64,000 nucleotides of DNA, taken from assembly GCA_016192075.1 (NCBI GenBank), contig JACPUU010000021.1, positions 62,001 to 126,000 of the forward strand, given 5' to 3'. This stretch comes from Bacteroidota bacterium (lineage in GTDB: Bacteria; Bacteroidota; Bacteroidia; Flavobacteriales_D; Crocinitomicaceae). Positions 9,383 through 15,452 of this stretch are shown one piece after another. How positions within the stretch are numbered: position 1 is the first letter of the stretch; each line of letters opens with the position of its first letter. The notes under the pieces are model-generated. The model was given only the letters and a program-made list of their open reading frames with translations. It did not search any database and was not told where the DNA came from. The position numbers and the translations under genes are program-made.

Positions 9383-9510
9383 CGAAGTCATAGTACGAGC
9401 GCCAGATTATACAAATCCTGCGGAACGCAGTGAAGCAGGATCTACCCAATAGAATCCAAAAGCAAAATCGGTGTGAGAATATGACTGCGTCATTTCGAGC
9501 GCCAGATTAT
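9365..9510 (+). repeat. duplicated 3'-tail repeat of the phosphatase gene
   Basis: Two copies (9365-9410 and 9467-9510) share the last 18 nt of the coding sequence exactly (ATC GGT GTG AGA ATA TGA) and a downstream block CGAGCGCCAGATTAT. Between them is a hairpin with outer stem ATCCTGC/GCAGGAT (about 9414-9441). A related array follows the second phosphatase gene at 24.64-24.95 kb. The remaining part of this gap (9511-9705) carries no ORF that I can support. Confidence 0.8.
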
Positions 9511-9705
9511 CCGTCTTAGCCTTGCGATTACGAATTCTGTAGCACAATCCATCCGAAATCATCGCAAATACCGTCCGCACCTTGTTTTCACAGCTATCTA
9601 CTGAGATCAATTCATTAAAAAAGAGCTCCGAAAATCAAATAGTCTGCTGTCAGTTAACCCTATTCCCATTTTCAATAACTACCTTTACCGACTTTTAAAT
9701 TATTT

Positions 9706-10188
9706 ATGAAAATTTCAAAACACAGTGTAGTGACTATGCATTACACACTCAAAAATCAGGAGGGTATGACTCTTGATTCATCTGAAGGACGCCAGCCACT
9801 GGTTTATCTGCACGGTGTTGGTGCACTTATTCCCGGACTGGAGACCGAACTCAACGATAAATCACAAGGTGATAAAGTAACGGCTGTTATTGCCCCGCAA
9901 GACGGCTACGGTGAAATTCGCAAAGATTTGCTGCACGTTGTGCCAAAAAGCGGCTTTGTAGGTGATGAAGAACTGATGGAGGGAATGCAGGTACAACTGG
10001 ATACTGAACATGGTCCGCAAATAGCTGTAGTTGCTAAAATCAGCGGTGATGAAGTAACATTAGACCTCAACCACCCGCTTGCAGGCATGACCCTTTATTT
10101 TGATGTGGAAATTGTTGGTGTAAGAGCTGCAGAGCAAGAGGAGATTACGCACGGACATGTGCACGGACACGGTGGTCACCACCATTAA
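9706..10188 (+). CDS. slyD: FKBP-type peptidyl-prolyl isomerase, SlyD-like
   Basis: 160 residues, cytoplasmic. The FKBP half (MHYTLKNQEGMTLDSSE ... PLVYLHGVGALIPGLE) is interrupted by an IF/chaperone insert (APQDGYGEIRKDLLHVVPKSGF) as in SlyD, then returns with NHPLAGMTLYFDVEIVGVR. The C-terminus is His-rich (HGHVHGHGGHHH), the metal-binding tail used by SlyD to bind Ni/Zn. It catalyses Xaa-Pro isomerisation and acts as a folding helper. A TACCTTTA sequence about 20 nt upstream is a weak -7 candidate. Confidence 0.92.
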   Translation: MKISKHSVVTMHYTLKNQEGMTLDSSEGRQPLVYLHGVGALIPGLETELNDKSQGDKVTAVIAPQDGYGEIRKDLLHVVPKSGFVGDEELMEGMQVQLDTEHGPQIAVVAKISGDEVTLDLNHPLAGMTLYFDVEIVGVRAAEQEEITHGHVHGHGGHHH

Positions 10189-10327
10189 ATCAGAGCGGGT
10201 GCGGAGAGTGAGAGCGACGAGAAGAATGATACAAGATAAAGGGTGACTAAACTACTTCCCAGCCAAGCCCTGGTGGCATTATAGACAGGGAAGTTAACTT
10301 GTTGGTATACTATTCCGAACTTCTTTT

Positions 10328-11242
10328 TTACAAAGGCATTCTGAAAATAAAGCGGGCTTCAAAACTGAGCCCGTTTTTCATTAATGCCGGTACATCAGCA
10401 CGATCATTCCCCAGGTTGACCGGACCCAGTTTCAAATCCAGCTTATCGTCTTCATTGTATAACCGGTATTTTCTCAAAACCGAATAGCCCGCCTTCAGGT
10501 TCAGCACCAGATTTTTGGTCAGGTAAATGTCACTGTACAACCAGGCATTGTTGTCTGCCTTGTCCATGTAGGGCTGATAATTTTCCGGGTAAGTGGCATA
10601 AGGATTTAATTGCTGCCGCATGCGGTAAGAGGCATTGGCACCTATGAAAAGTAAACCGGCAATCCACCGTTTATTCATGATACGGCTCAATTCAAGGTTA
10701 ACCGGAATCAACATTTTCCACCGCCATTTTTCATTCATTTTCCAGTTAAATCCAAAAAGAGGTACAATCATTACACTGAATAATTCTGAATTTACATAAG
10801 CCCCAAAACGCCAGTCAAAATTATCGCTGCGCTTGAACGTGTTTAGTGTTAGCCCGCCAAACTGCAAATCTTTGGAATCAACACCACCGGTAAATGTAGT
10901 GCTGTATTTAGGTATAACCATAAATACCGATTTGAACCGATCACTCCATTTATATTCAAGCCCCAGTTGAAGTGCAACCGACGAAAAAACCCAGCTGTTT
11001 CCGTTAGAATTGACAATGCTGTTGTTTGCCAGTTCTGTACCGGGCAATAAAATCAATTTATCCGAAATTTTTACCGGAATTTTGGCATCCATGGCCCTGG
11101 TATTGAAGTTCACTTTTTCGTCAGAACCTTCGACCGCGTTACCGGGAGACATTCGCCAATAAACATTTGCCAGATCGACAAAATTCTGGGTAAACCCAAT
11201 CTTTGCAGCTGCCAGCAAAATAACCAACACCATCTTTTTCAT
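10328..11242 (-). CDS. outer-membrane beta-barrel protein, DUF6268-like
   Basis: About 304 residues. The ATG at 11242 is chosen so that the protein starts with a signal peptide (MKKMVLVILLAAAKIGFTQ). The mature part is rich in alternating aromatic/polar strands (for example 'FDWRFGAYVNSELFSVMIVPLFGFNWKM', 'WRWKMLIPVNLEL', 'GLLFIGANASYRM') and ends in an aromatic-rich strand (FEARFIFRMPL), as expected for a barrel inserted by BAM. The family resemblance is to DUF6268; function unknown. An 18-bp palindrome lies 27 nt upstream of the start codon. Confidence 0.7.
   Translation of the reverse strand: MKKMVLVILLAAAKIGFTQNFVDLANVYWRMSPGNAVEGSDEKVNFNTRAMDAKIPVKISDKLILLPGTELANNSIVNSNGNSWVFSSVALQLGLEYKWSDRFKSVFMVIPKYSTTFTGGVDSKDLQFGGLTLNTFKRSDNFDWRFGAYVNSELFSVMIVPLFGFNWKMNEKWRWKMLIPVNLELSRIMNKRWIAGLLFIGANASYRMRQQLNPYATYPENYQPYMDKADNNAWLYSDIYLTKNLVLNLKAGYSVLRKYRLYNEDDKLDLKLGPVNLGNDRADVPALMKNGLSFEARFIFRMPL
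10352..10378. terminator. possible bidirectional terminator between slyD and the DUF6268-like gene
   Basis: CGGGCT pairs with AGCCCG around a short loop, followed by TTTTT on the plus strand. It overlaps the last codons of the minus-strand gene. The short stem keeps confidence modest. Confidence 0.4.
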
Positions 11243-11268
11243 TGATTCAATGATACTCAAAATAAATG

Positions 11269-11306
11269 AATTAGCAGGTACAGGTCGTGACCTGTGCCTG
11301 CTAATT
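11269..11306. repeat. 18-bp near-perfect palindrome upstream of the DUF6268-like gene
   Basis: AATTAGCAGGTACAGGTC is followed after 2 nt by its complement, with one G.U position. It is 27 nt upstream of the start codon at 11242 and is followed on the plus strand by GAATTTTT. It could be a terminator facing plus, an operator, or a cruciform. Confidence 0.6.
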
Positions 11307-11373
11307 GAATTTTTGGCACGGTATTTTCATTACCCACTTTGAATTAGACTAATTGATTCATGGATTTTGGGTT

Positions 11374-11405
11374 AAAGCCGCTCTGAAACGTCAGAGCGGC
11401 TTTTT
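11374..11405 (+). terminator. orphan Rho-independent terminator
   Basis: Stem AAAGCCGCTCTGA / TCAGAGCGGCTTT with a 4-nt loop and a T5 tract. No plus-strand ORF precedes it within 1 kb, so it may end a small RNA or read-through from slyD. Confidence 0.7.
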
Positions 11406-11419
11406 AATTCAATGAGGCA

Positions 11420-11454
11420 GTGATTTATAAAATGCCTCGCATTTTATAAATCAC
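11420..11454. repeat. perfect 16-bp inverted repeat with 3-nt loop
   Basis: GTGATTTATAAAATGC, loop CTC, then GCATTTTATAAATCAC. The right arm runs into the first 76-bp tandem unit. Confidence 0.8.
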
Positions 11455-11650
11455 GTAGCCGAATTGACCCTGTAAGGGTCTGCCCAAACAAACCCAAAAC
11501 ATCAAAAAAGTCCGGAGAATCGAAAATCACGTAGCTGAATTGACCCTGAAAGGGTCTGCTCCAAACAAACCCAAAACATCAAAAAATTCCGGAGAACCAA
11601 AAATCACAAGCCGAATTGACCCTGTAAAGGTCTGCTCAAACAAACATCAA
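11448..11650. repeat. three tandem repeats of about 76 bp, each with a GACCCT/AGGGTC hairpin
   Basis: Units start near 11448, 11524 and 11601. Each begins AAATCAC(GT)AGC(C/T)GAATTGACCCTG and carries the hairpin GACCCT-nnn-AGGGTC (weaker in unit 3), followed by an A/C-rich linker with CAAACAAACCCAAAACATCAAAAAA and TCCGGAGAA. This fills the gap between the DUF6268-like gene and gatC; no ORF is supported here. Confidence 0.8.
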
Positions 11651-11728
11651 GGCCTGAAGTAACATTGAAAAGATTTCTCTCTGCCGGTTGAAATGACGTG
11701 TTCAAAAGGCCGCTTAGCGAAGCCAAAA

Positions 11729-12019
11729 CTATTTCTTCAAAACAGTTGGAATCTTGAAATAATCGGTATCGTGAACCGGGGCATTTTTTAAAGCCTCAGT
11801 CTGAGAAATGGTAACCACATCGACATCATCACGCAATACATTTTCAGTTTCTGTCATAAAAATTAACGGCTCAACCCCATCTGTATTAACGCTGGACAAC
11901 TGATCTACAAAATCAATTATTTTAGTCAGATCGGTTTTGATACGTTCTTTCTGATCACCATTAAATTCAAGGCGTGCCAAGTGTGAGAGGTGATCAATGG
12001 TTTCGTCGGTAATTTTCAT
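11729..12019 (-). CDS. gatC: Asp-tRNA(Asn)/Glu-tRNA(Gln) amidotransferase subunit C
   Basis: 96 residues, the usual length. GatC stabilises the GatA/GatB amidotransferase that converts Glu-tRNA(Gln) (and Asp-tRNA(Asn)) to the amide forms. Conserved parts visible are the N-terminal ITDETIDHLSHLARLEF helix, the 'IIDFVDQLSSVNTDGVEPL' segment and the C-terminal 'LRDDV' region. The start overlaps the upstream acyltransferase stop by 4 nt (ATGA type), so the two are translationally coupled. gatA and gatB are not in the window. Confidence 0.92.
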   Translation of the reverse strand: MKITDETIDHLSHLARLEFNGDQKERIKTDLTKIIDFVDQLSSVNTDGVEPLIFMTETENVLRDDVDVVTISQTEALKNAPVHDTDYFKIPTVLKK

Positions 12020-12777
12020 TTCTCTTCGTAGACCTTTTTATTGTATTTCAAAAGTGGTTTATTAATCACTTCAAACGTGCGATGACGCAAAAGTACTAAA
12101 TCTTTTTTTGTCATGTTTTTGGTGCTGATTTCATCGTGAATAATAACACGTGAAATACCAGGCCGTGCATAGCCGGTCAATACCGGATCGGTGTAAAACA
12201 ACTTCCAGTTATCAATGATGGTAATGGGCAATACCGGTACCTGGGCATCAATAGCAAGTTTAAAGGCTCCGCTTTTAAAAAGATCCAGTTTGGGAGCATC
12301 CAGCGGAATTTTACCTTCCGGAAAAATAACAATGGACCATCCCTTGCTGAGTTCCTGCCGCGCGCGCAGAATAGATTTCATGGCTGAATGGCGCTTTTCA
12401 CGGTTCACAGCAATATCTACTTTTCGGAAAAAAATACTCAGAATAGGCCAGCGCAAAAGTTCAGATTTACCCATAAACAAAAAACGGGTATGCGGCAATA
12501 CACGGTACATCAGAATAATATCCAGGTATGAGGAATGGTTAGGGCAAATCACGTAAGGCCCCTTAAGTTTGGGCTTAGTAAGCCTGCGTATGTAAATGAA
12601 ATCCAGGAAAAGGATAATGGAAGAAACAATGGCTTTGAGTTTAAATACTTTTTCATTGTTTTTTTCACTCATCAGCAAAATCCAGAAAACCGGGTAAAAC
12701 AATGTCAATACTGCAAAAAAGACGATCGCAAAATAAATGCGATAAACAATCACAAACGGAAGCAGCAGTAATCTCAT
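12016..12777 (-). CDS. plsC: 1-acyl-sn-glycerol-3-phosphate acyltransferase (PlsC family)
   Basis: 253 residues. The acyltransferase motifs NHSSYLD (HX4D catalytic pair), the GKSELLRWP region and FPEGKIP are in the family order, preceded by a hydrophobic N-terminal membrane region of about 35 residues. It transfers an acyl chain to lysophosphatidic acid at the inner membrane; the exact acyl acceptor could differ because the family also contains lyso-ornithine-lipid acyltransferases. It overlaps gatC by 4 nt. Confidence 0.88.
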   Translation of the reverse strand: MRLLLLPFVIVYRIYFAIVFFAVLTLFYPVFWILLMSEKNNEKVFKLKAIVSSIILFLDFIYIRRLTKPKLKGPYVICPNHSSYLDIILMYRVLPHTRFLFMGKSELLRWPILSIFFRKVDIAVNREKRHSAMKSILRARQELSKGWSIVIFPEGKIPLDAPKLDLFKSGAFKLAIDAQVPVLPITIIDNWKLFYTDPVLTGYARPGISRVIIHDEISTKNMTKKDLVLLRHRTFEVINKPLLKYNKKVYEEK

Positions 12778-12832
12778 TTGTTCAAATTTAATTAAAATTA
12801 GGTCTTTTCAGTGCTCATCTCTTGTGAATACT

Positions 12833-12840
12833 TAATTTTG
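12833..12840 (+). promoter_or_regulatory. candidate -7 box (TAATTTTG) for trpS
   Basis: Matches TAnnTTTG and ends 20 nt before the trpS start. A -33 element at standard spacing is not evident. Confidence 0.45.
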
Positions 12841-12860
12841 GGCATCTACGAAAAGGCATT

Positions 12861-13832
12861 ATGGCACGAATTTTAACAGGCGTTCAAAGTACCGGTGTTC
12901 CACATCTTGGAAACATTCTGGGCGCTATTAAACCAGCAATTGAAATGGCCAAAGACCCTAACCATGAGTCTTTGTTATTCATTGCCGACTTACATTCACT
13001 CACGCAGATTAAAGACCCGAAAACGTTGCGTGACAACACCTATGCTGTTGCTGCGGCCTGGCTGGCCATGGGGCTTGACACCAAAAAATCACTGTTTTAC
13101 CGCCAGAGTGATGTGATTGAAACCACCGAGCTCACCTGGTATCTGAGTTGTTTTTTTCCGTTCACGCGGCTTGAATTGGCACATTCATTTAAAGACAAAA
13201 AAGATCGTTTGCAGGATGTAAACGGTGGACTTTTCCTCTACCCGATGCTGATGGCGGCTGATATTTTATTGTATGATGTAAACTTTGTTCCGGTAGGTAA
13301 AGATCAGCAACAACATCTCGAATTTACACGGGATGTGGCATCGCGTTTTAATCACCAGATGGGTGAAACCTTTATTTTACCTGAAGCACAGATGCAGGAG
13401 GAAACCATGTTGATTCCCGGAACGGATGGAGAGAAAATGTCTAAATCACGCGGCAATATCATCAACATTTTTTTGCCGGAGAAAGAACTGAAAAAACAGG
13501 TAAACAGCATTGTGACAGATAGCCTTGAACTGGAAGCACCTAAGAACCCCGATACCTGCAATGCGTTTAAATTATACGCTGCTTTAGCCAGCGAATCAGA
13601 AACGGCCGAAATGCGCAAAAATTATTTAGCCGGCGGCTGGGGTTATGGTCACACCAAAAAAGCAATCCTGGATAAAATTCTCACTGATTTTGTCGATGCG
13701 CGCAAGCAGTATGATTATTACATGGCCAACCATGCTGAGCTGGATAAAATACTTGCTGCTGGTGCTGAAAAGGCACGTGCCGTAGCCAAAAATGTATTGT
13801 CACGTGCGCGAAAAAAATTAGGTTATTTATAA
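12861..13832 (+). CDS. trpS: tryptophanyl-tRNA synthetase
   Basis: 323 residues, standard for bacterial TrpRS. It charges tRNA(Trp) with tryptophan. Class I signatures are visible: the HIGH-like PHLGNI near the N-terminus and KMSKS (GEKMSKSRGN). The GKDQQQHLEFTRDVA segment is typical of the family's substrate pocket. The gene starts 83 nt from the divergent plsC and is followed after 3 nt by a small membrane ORF. Confidence 0.95.
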   Translation: MARILTGVQSTGVPHLGNILGAIKPAIEMAKDPNHESLLFIADLHSLTQIKDPKTLRDNTYAVAAAWLAMGLDTKKSLFYRQSDVIETTELTWYLSCFFPFTRLELAHSFKDKKDRLQDVNGGLFLYPMLMAADILLYDVNFVPVGKDQQQHLEFTRDVASRFNHQMGETFILPEAQMQEETMLIPGTDGEKMSKSRGNIINIFLPEKELKKQVNSIVTDSLELEAPKNPDTCNAFKLYAALASESETAEMRKNYLAGGWGYGHTKKAILDKILTDFVDARKQYDYYMANHAELDKILAAGAEKARAVAKNVLSRARKKLGYL

Positions 13833-13835
13833 TTT

Positions 13836-13976
13836 ATGACAGCTTACGAAACGGGCTATGCTTTTGGCCAGGCATTCGGATACCTGCTGGTAGCAGGTGT
13901 TTTTGGGTATATTCTTTACCGCCGGTATAGAAAAAAGAAGAAGAAAGAAGATCAAAATTACCTGGACGAGGTTTGA
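13836..13976 (+). CDS. small single-pass membrane protein (46 aa)
   Basis: An ORF of 46 codons starting 3 nt after the trpS stop. It has one predicted transmembrane helix (about residues 10-28, GQAFGYLLVAGVFGYIL) followed by a strongly basic RRYRKKKKKEDQ segment, giving an N-out/C-in orientation by the positive-inside rule. The tight spacing to trpS suggests a co-transcribed gene. Not a family I recognise; confidence rests on membrane composition and position only. Confidence 0.55.
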   Translation: MTAYETGYAFGQAFGYLLVAGVFGYILYRRYRKKKKKEDQNYLDEV

Positions 13977-14054
13977 TCCTAACCACATCGATTCCGATCT
14001 GTCAAATCAGTCGAACAATGCCGCAGGCTGGCACTTAATTTCTATCTTTTTCGA

Positions 14055-14106
14055 AATCAGTAAGCGCTTAGTCCCGCACATGCGGGACTCTAACCAACTG
14101 AGCCAA
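14055..14106 (-). pseudogene. tRNA-Asn-like D-arm fragment with GTCCCGCA palindrome (third copy)
   Basis: On the minus strand TTGGCTCAGTTGGTTAGAG (14088-14106) matches the D-arm region of tRNA-Asn, then runs directly into the palindrome GTCCCGCACATGCGGGAC (14071-14088). No anticodon arm or T-arm follows. The fragment forms the last codons of the GIY-YIG gene at 14068-14373. Confidence 0.75.
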
Positions 14107-14373
14107 TTTCTTTTGGGGAATAAAGTCAGGATCTATCAACATTCCGATAAGTCGCTGGCTTTTTTGTTTTTTAATCAGGCGTTCCACAACCAAGGCATCA
14201 GATCTTTCCGGTGAAACTGAAAAAACCGCAACCAATTCCCAGTCGGCATATTTTCCGGTGGACGCTTCTGTTTTAACGGTATTATGCTCAAGTAACCTTC
14301 TCCAGGGATCAGAAGAATGGCCTACATAAAACTGACTGTTTTCTTTGGATTGTATTATATAGATATAAAACAT
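14068..14373 (-). CDS. GIY-YIG nuclease-domain protein, copy 2
   Basis: 101 residues. The ATG at 14373 is chosen because the protein then begins with the family's MFYIYIIQS strand; the open frame upstream is translated tRNA/terminator sequence. Motifs: YIY and YVG (the GIY-YIG pair), Arg in DPWRRLLEHN, and catalytic Glu in VERLIKKQKS. This group (UPF0213/COG2827-like) is usually 80-100 residues; function is unclear. The last dozen residues (KKLAQLVRVPHVRD) are encoded by a tRNA D-arm fragment plus palindrome rather than by family sequence. Closely similar to the copy at 14492-14797. Confidence 0.85.
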   Translation of the reverse strand: MFYIYIIQSKENSQFYVGHSSDPWRRLLEHNTVKTEASTGKYADWELVAVFSVSPERSDALVVERLIKKQKSQRLIGMLIDPDFIPQKKLAQLVRVPHVRD

Positions 14374-14390
14374 GGATGCTAGCGTATAAA

Positions 14391-14424
14391 AAAAAGAGTG
14401 TGACGCTTTCGCTCTCACACTCTT
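14391..14424 (-). terminator. terminator after the tRNA-Asn-like pseudogene
   Basis: On the minus strand AAGAGTGTGA pairs with TCACACTCTT, followed by eight T. It lies directly between the broken tRNA and the start of GIY-YIG copy 2. Confidence 0.8.
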
Positions 14425-14436
14425 AATCTGTTTTTG

Positions 14437-14531
14437 CTCCCCCTTCAGGACTTGAACCTGAGACTCCCGCAATCGCGGGACAGGCCTCTGATTAATCCCG
14501 CAGGTGCGGGACTCTAACCAACTGAGCCAAT
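14437..14531 (-). pseudogene. tRNA-Asn pseudogene interrupted by two palindromes
   Basis: On the minus strand the D-arm (GGCTCAGTTGGTTAGAG), the 3' side of the anticodon arm (TTAATCAGAGG) and the T-arm plus 3' acceptor (TCAGGTTCAAGTCCTGA, AGGGGGA) match the intact tRNA-Asn at 14832-14905. The 5' acceptor strand is gone. The anticodon 5' part is replaced by TCCCGCACCTGCGGGA, and a second palindrome (TCCCGCGATTGCGGGA) is inserted before the T-arm. It cannot form a cloverleaf. A terminator follows. Confidence 0.85.
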
Positions 14532-14797
14532 TTACCTGATGGAAGAAAATCATGTGCTAATAAACGAAGAATAAATTGTCTACTCTTTTGTCTTTTTATA
14601 AAGCGTTCTATACGTAATGCATCTGCCCGACTTTGTGACACCTCAAAAACGGCTACCAAATGCCAGTCGGTATACTTTCCCGTGTATTTGTCGGTGCTTG
14701 CAGTATTATGTTCAATCAATCTTTTCCAGGGATCGGCAGAATGCCCAACATAAAATTGACCCGTACATTGCGATTGTATGATGTAGATATAAAACAT
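14492..14797 (-). CDS. GIY-YIG nuclease-domain protein, copy 1
   Basis: 101 residues, starting within the T-tract of the tRNA-Asn terminator. GIY-YIG motifs: YIYIIQS, FYVGHS, catalytic-type Arg in DPWKRLIEHN and Glu in RIERFIKRQKS. As in copy 2, the C-terminus KLAQLVRVPHLRD is translated from a tRNA D-arm fragment and a palindrome, ending at the TAA of TTAATCAG in the tRNA pseudogene. Members of this domain family cut DNA in homing endonucleases and UvrC, but the small stand-alone proteins have no agreed role. Expression could be by read-through from the tRNA promoter. Confidence 0.87.
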   Translation of the reverse strand: MFYIYIIQSQCTGQFYVGHSADPWKRLIEHNTASTDKYTGKYTDWHLVAVFEVSQSRADALRIERFIKRQKSRQFILRLLAHDFLPSGKLAQLVRVPHLRD

Positions 14798-14799
14798 AA

Positions 14800-14826
14800 A
14801 AAAAGCCGGTGATCAGACCGGCTTCG
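14800..14826 (-). terminator. terminator after tRNA-Asn
   Basis: On the minus strand AAGCCGGT pairs with ACCGGCTT around a 7-nt loop, followed by six T; the ATG of GIY-YIG copy 1 lies in the T-tract. Confidence 0.8.
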
Positions 14827-14831
14827 TTTTG

Positions 14832-14905
14832 CTCCCCCTTCAGGACTTGAACCTGAGACCCTCTGATTAACAGTCAGATGCTCTAACCAACTGAGCTAAG
14901 GAGGA
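14832..14905 (-). tRNA. tRNA-Asn (GTT)
   Basis: 74 nt. Acceptor stem TCCTCCT/AGGGGGA (one U.G), D-arm AGCTCAGTTGGTTAGAGC, anticodon stem/loop TCTGA-CTGTTAA-TCAGA with anticodon GTT, and T-arm TCAGG-TTCAAGT-CCTGA. The discriminator is G, as usual for Asn; CCA is not encoded. It is the only intact member of a three-copy tRNA-like series. Confidence 0.95.
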
Positions 14906-14927
14906 ATTTTTTCGCTAAAAGCGAGCG

Positions 14928-14960
14928 CAAATATAGACAATTCCTGACGAATTAAGCAAA
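14928..14960 (-). promoter_or_regulatory. candidate tRNA-Asn promoter (TTTG-N21-TATATTTG)
   Basis: On the minus strand TATATTTG at 14928-14935 is a perfect -7 box with TTTG at 14957-14960, 21 nt upstream. The tRNA begins 22 nt downstream of the -7 box. Confidence 0.6.
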
Positions 14961-15055
14961 TATTATCTCAAAAAAAGAAAAGTGCTTTAAAAATACGGCT
15001 TCTACACAAATCAAGGGCTTCAAATAGAAGATTTTACATTTTTTTGAAAACCCCC

Positions 15056-15345
15056 GGGTTACCTTTCAAAAAACCTGACATATACCTATTGAGCCTTCAG
15101 CAGCTCACACTTGAAACAAACGAATTCATTTTGCAAATTCGGCACTTGCATCGAATTCGGCCCGAAAGTCTCTTTGTACCTTCAGGCAGTTTCAACTAAT
15201 GTAACGGCAAAAGTCTTTCACAGAAGTTGAAAGACTTTTGTTTTTTTGATAAGGCAGGGTTACCTTTTAAAAAAGCAGACATACATACTCAGATTAACAG
15301 TTTAATTAGATTACCCGGCTTTAGCAATCAACACTTAATATTCAC
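15056..15345. repeat. diverged direct repeat flanking an orphan terminator
   Basis: GGGTTACCTTTCAAAAAACCTGACATA (near 15057) and GGGTTACCTTTTAAAAAAGCAGACATA (near 15257) begin two diverged copies; both continue with a CTTnAGCAnn(T)CAACACTT-like block. The gap 14906-15452 contains these copies, an orphan terminator and the tRNA promoter; no ORF in it looks real. Confidence 0.55.
15208..15247 (+). terminator. strong orphan terminator
   Basis: Perfect 13-bp stem CAAAAGTCTTTCA / TGAAAGACTTTTG with a 7-nt loop and T7 tract. There is no plus-strand ORF upstream for more than 1 kb (nearest is the small ORF ending at 13976), suggesting a small RNA. Confidence 0.8.
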
Positions 15346-15402
15346 ACACGCTTTTTTGGGGGACGATGCTCCAAAGCCAGGTTATCAGGGTTTTTTCATA
15401 AC

Positions 15403-15434
15403 AAAAAAAGCGGGGAGTAACCTCCCCGCTTTTC
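15403..15434 (-). terminator. terminator of the secreted paralogue gene
   Basis: On the minus strand AAAAGCGGGGAGG pairs with CCCCGCTTTT and is followed by T7. It begins 19 nt after the stop codon at 15453. Confidence 0.8.
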
Positions 15435-15452
15435 TTTATATCCAGTTTGTTT

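Noticed and set aside
11314-11330. Sigma-54-like TTGGCACGGTATTTTC
   Set aside because: The -24 part matches but the -12 part is TTTC rather than TTGC, and no gene follows on that strand.
11448-11650. CRISPR-like array
   Set aside because: Only three units, with no unique spacers and long, nearly identical repeats; no cas genes nearby.
14374-14553. 60-codon upstream extension of the GIY-YIG ORF copy 2
   Set aside because: The extension translates tRNA, palindrome and terminator DNA; the family start is the ATG at 14373.
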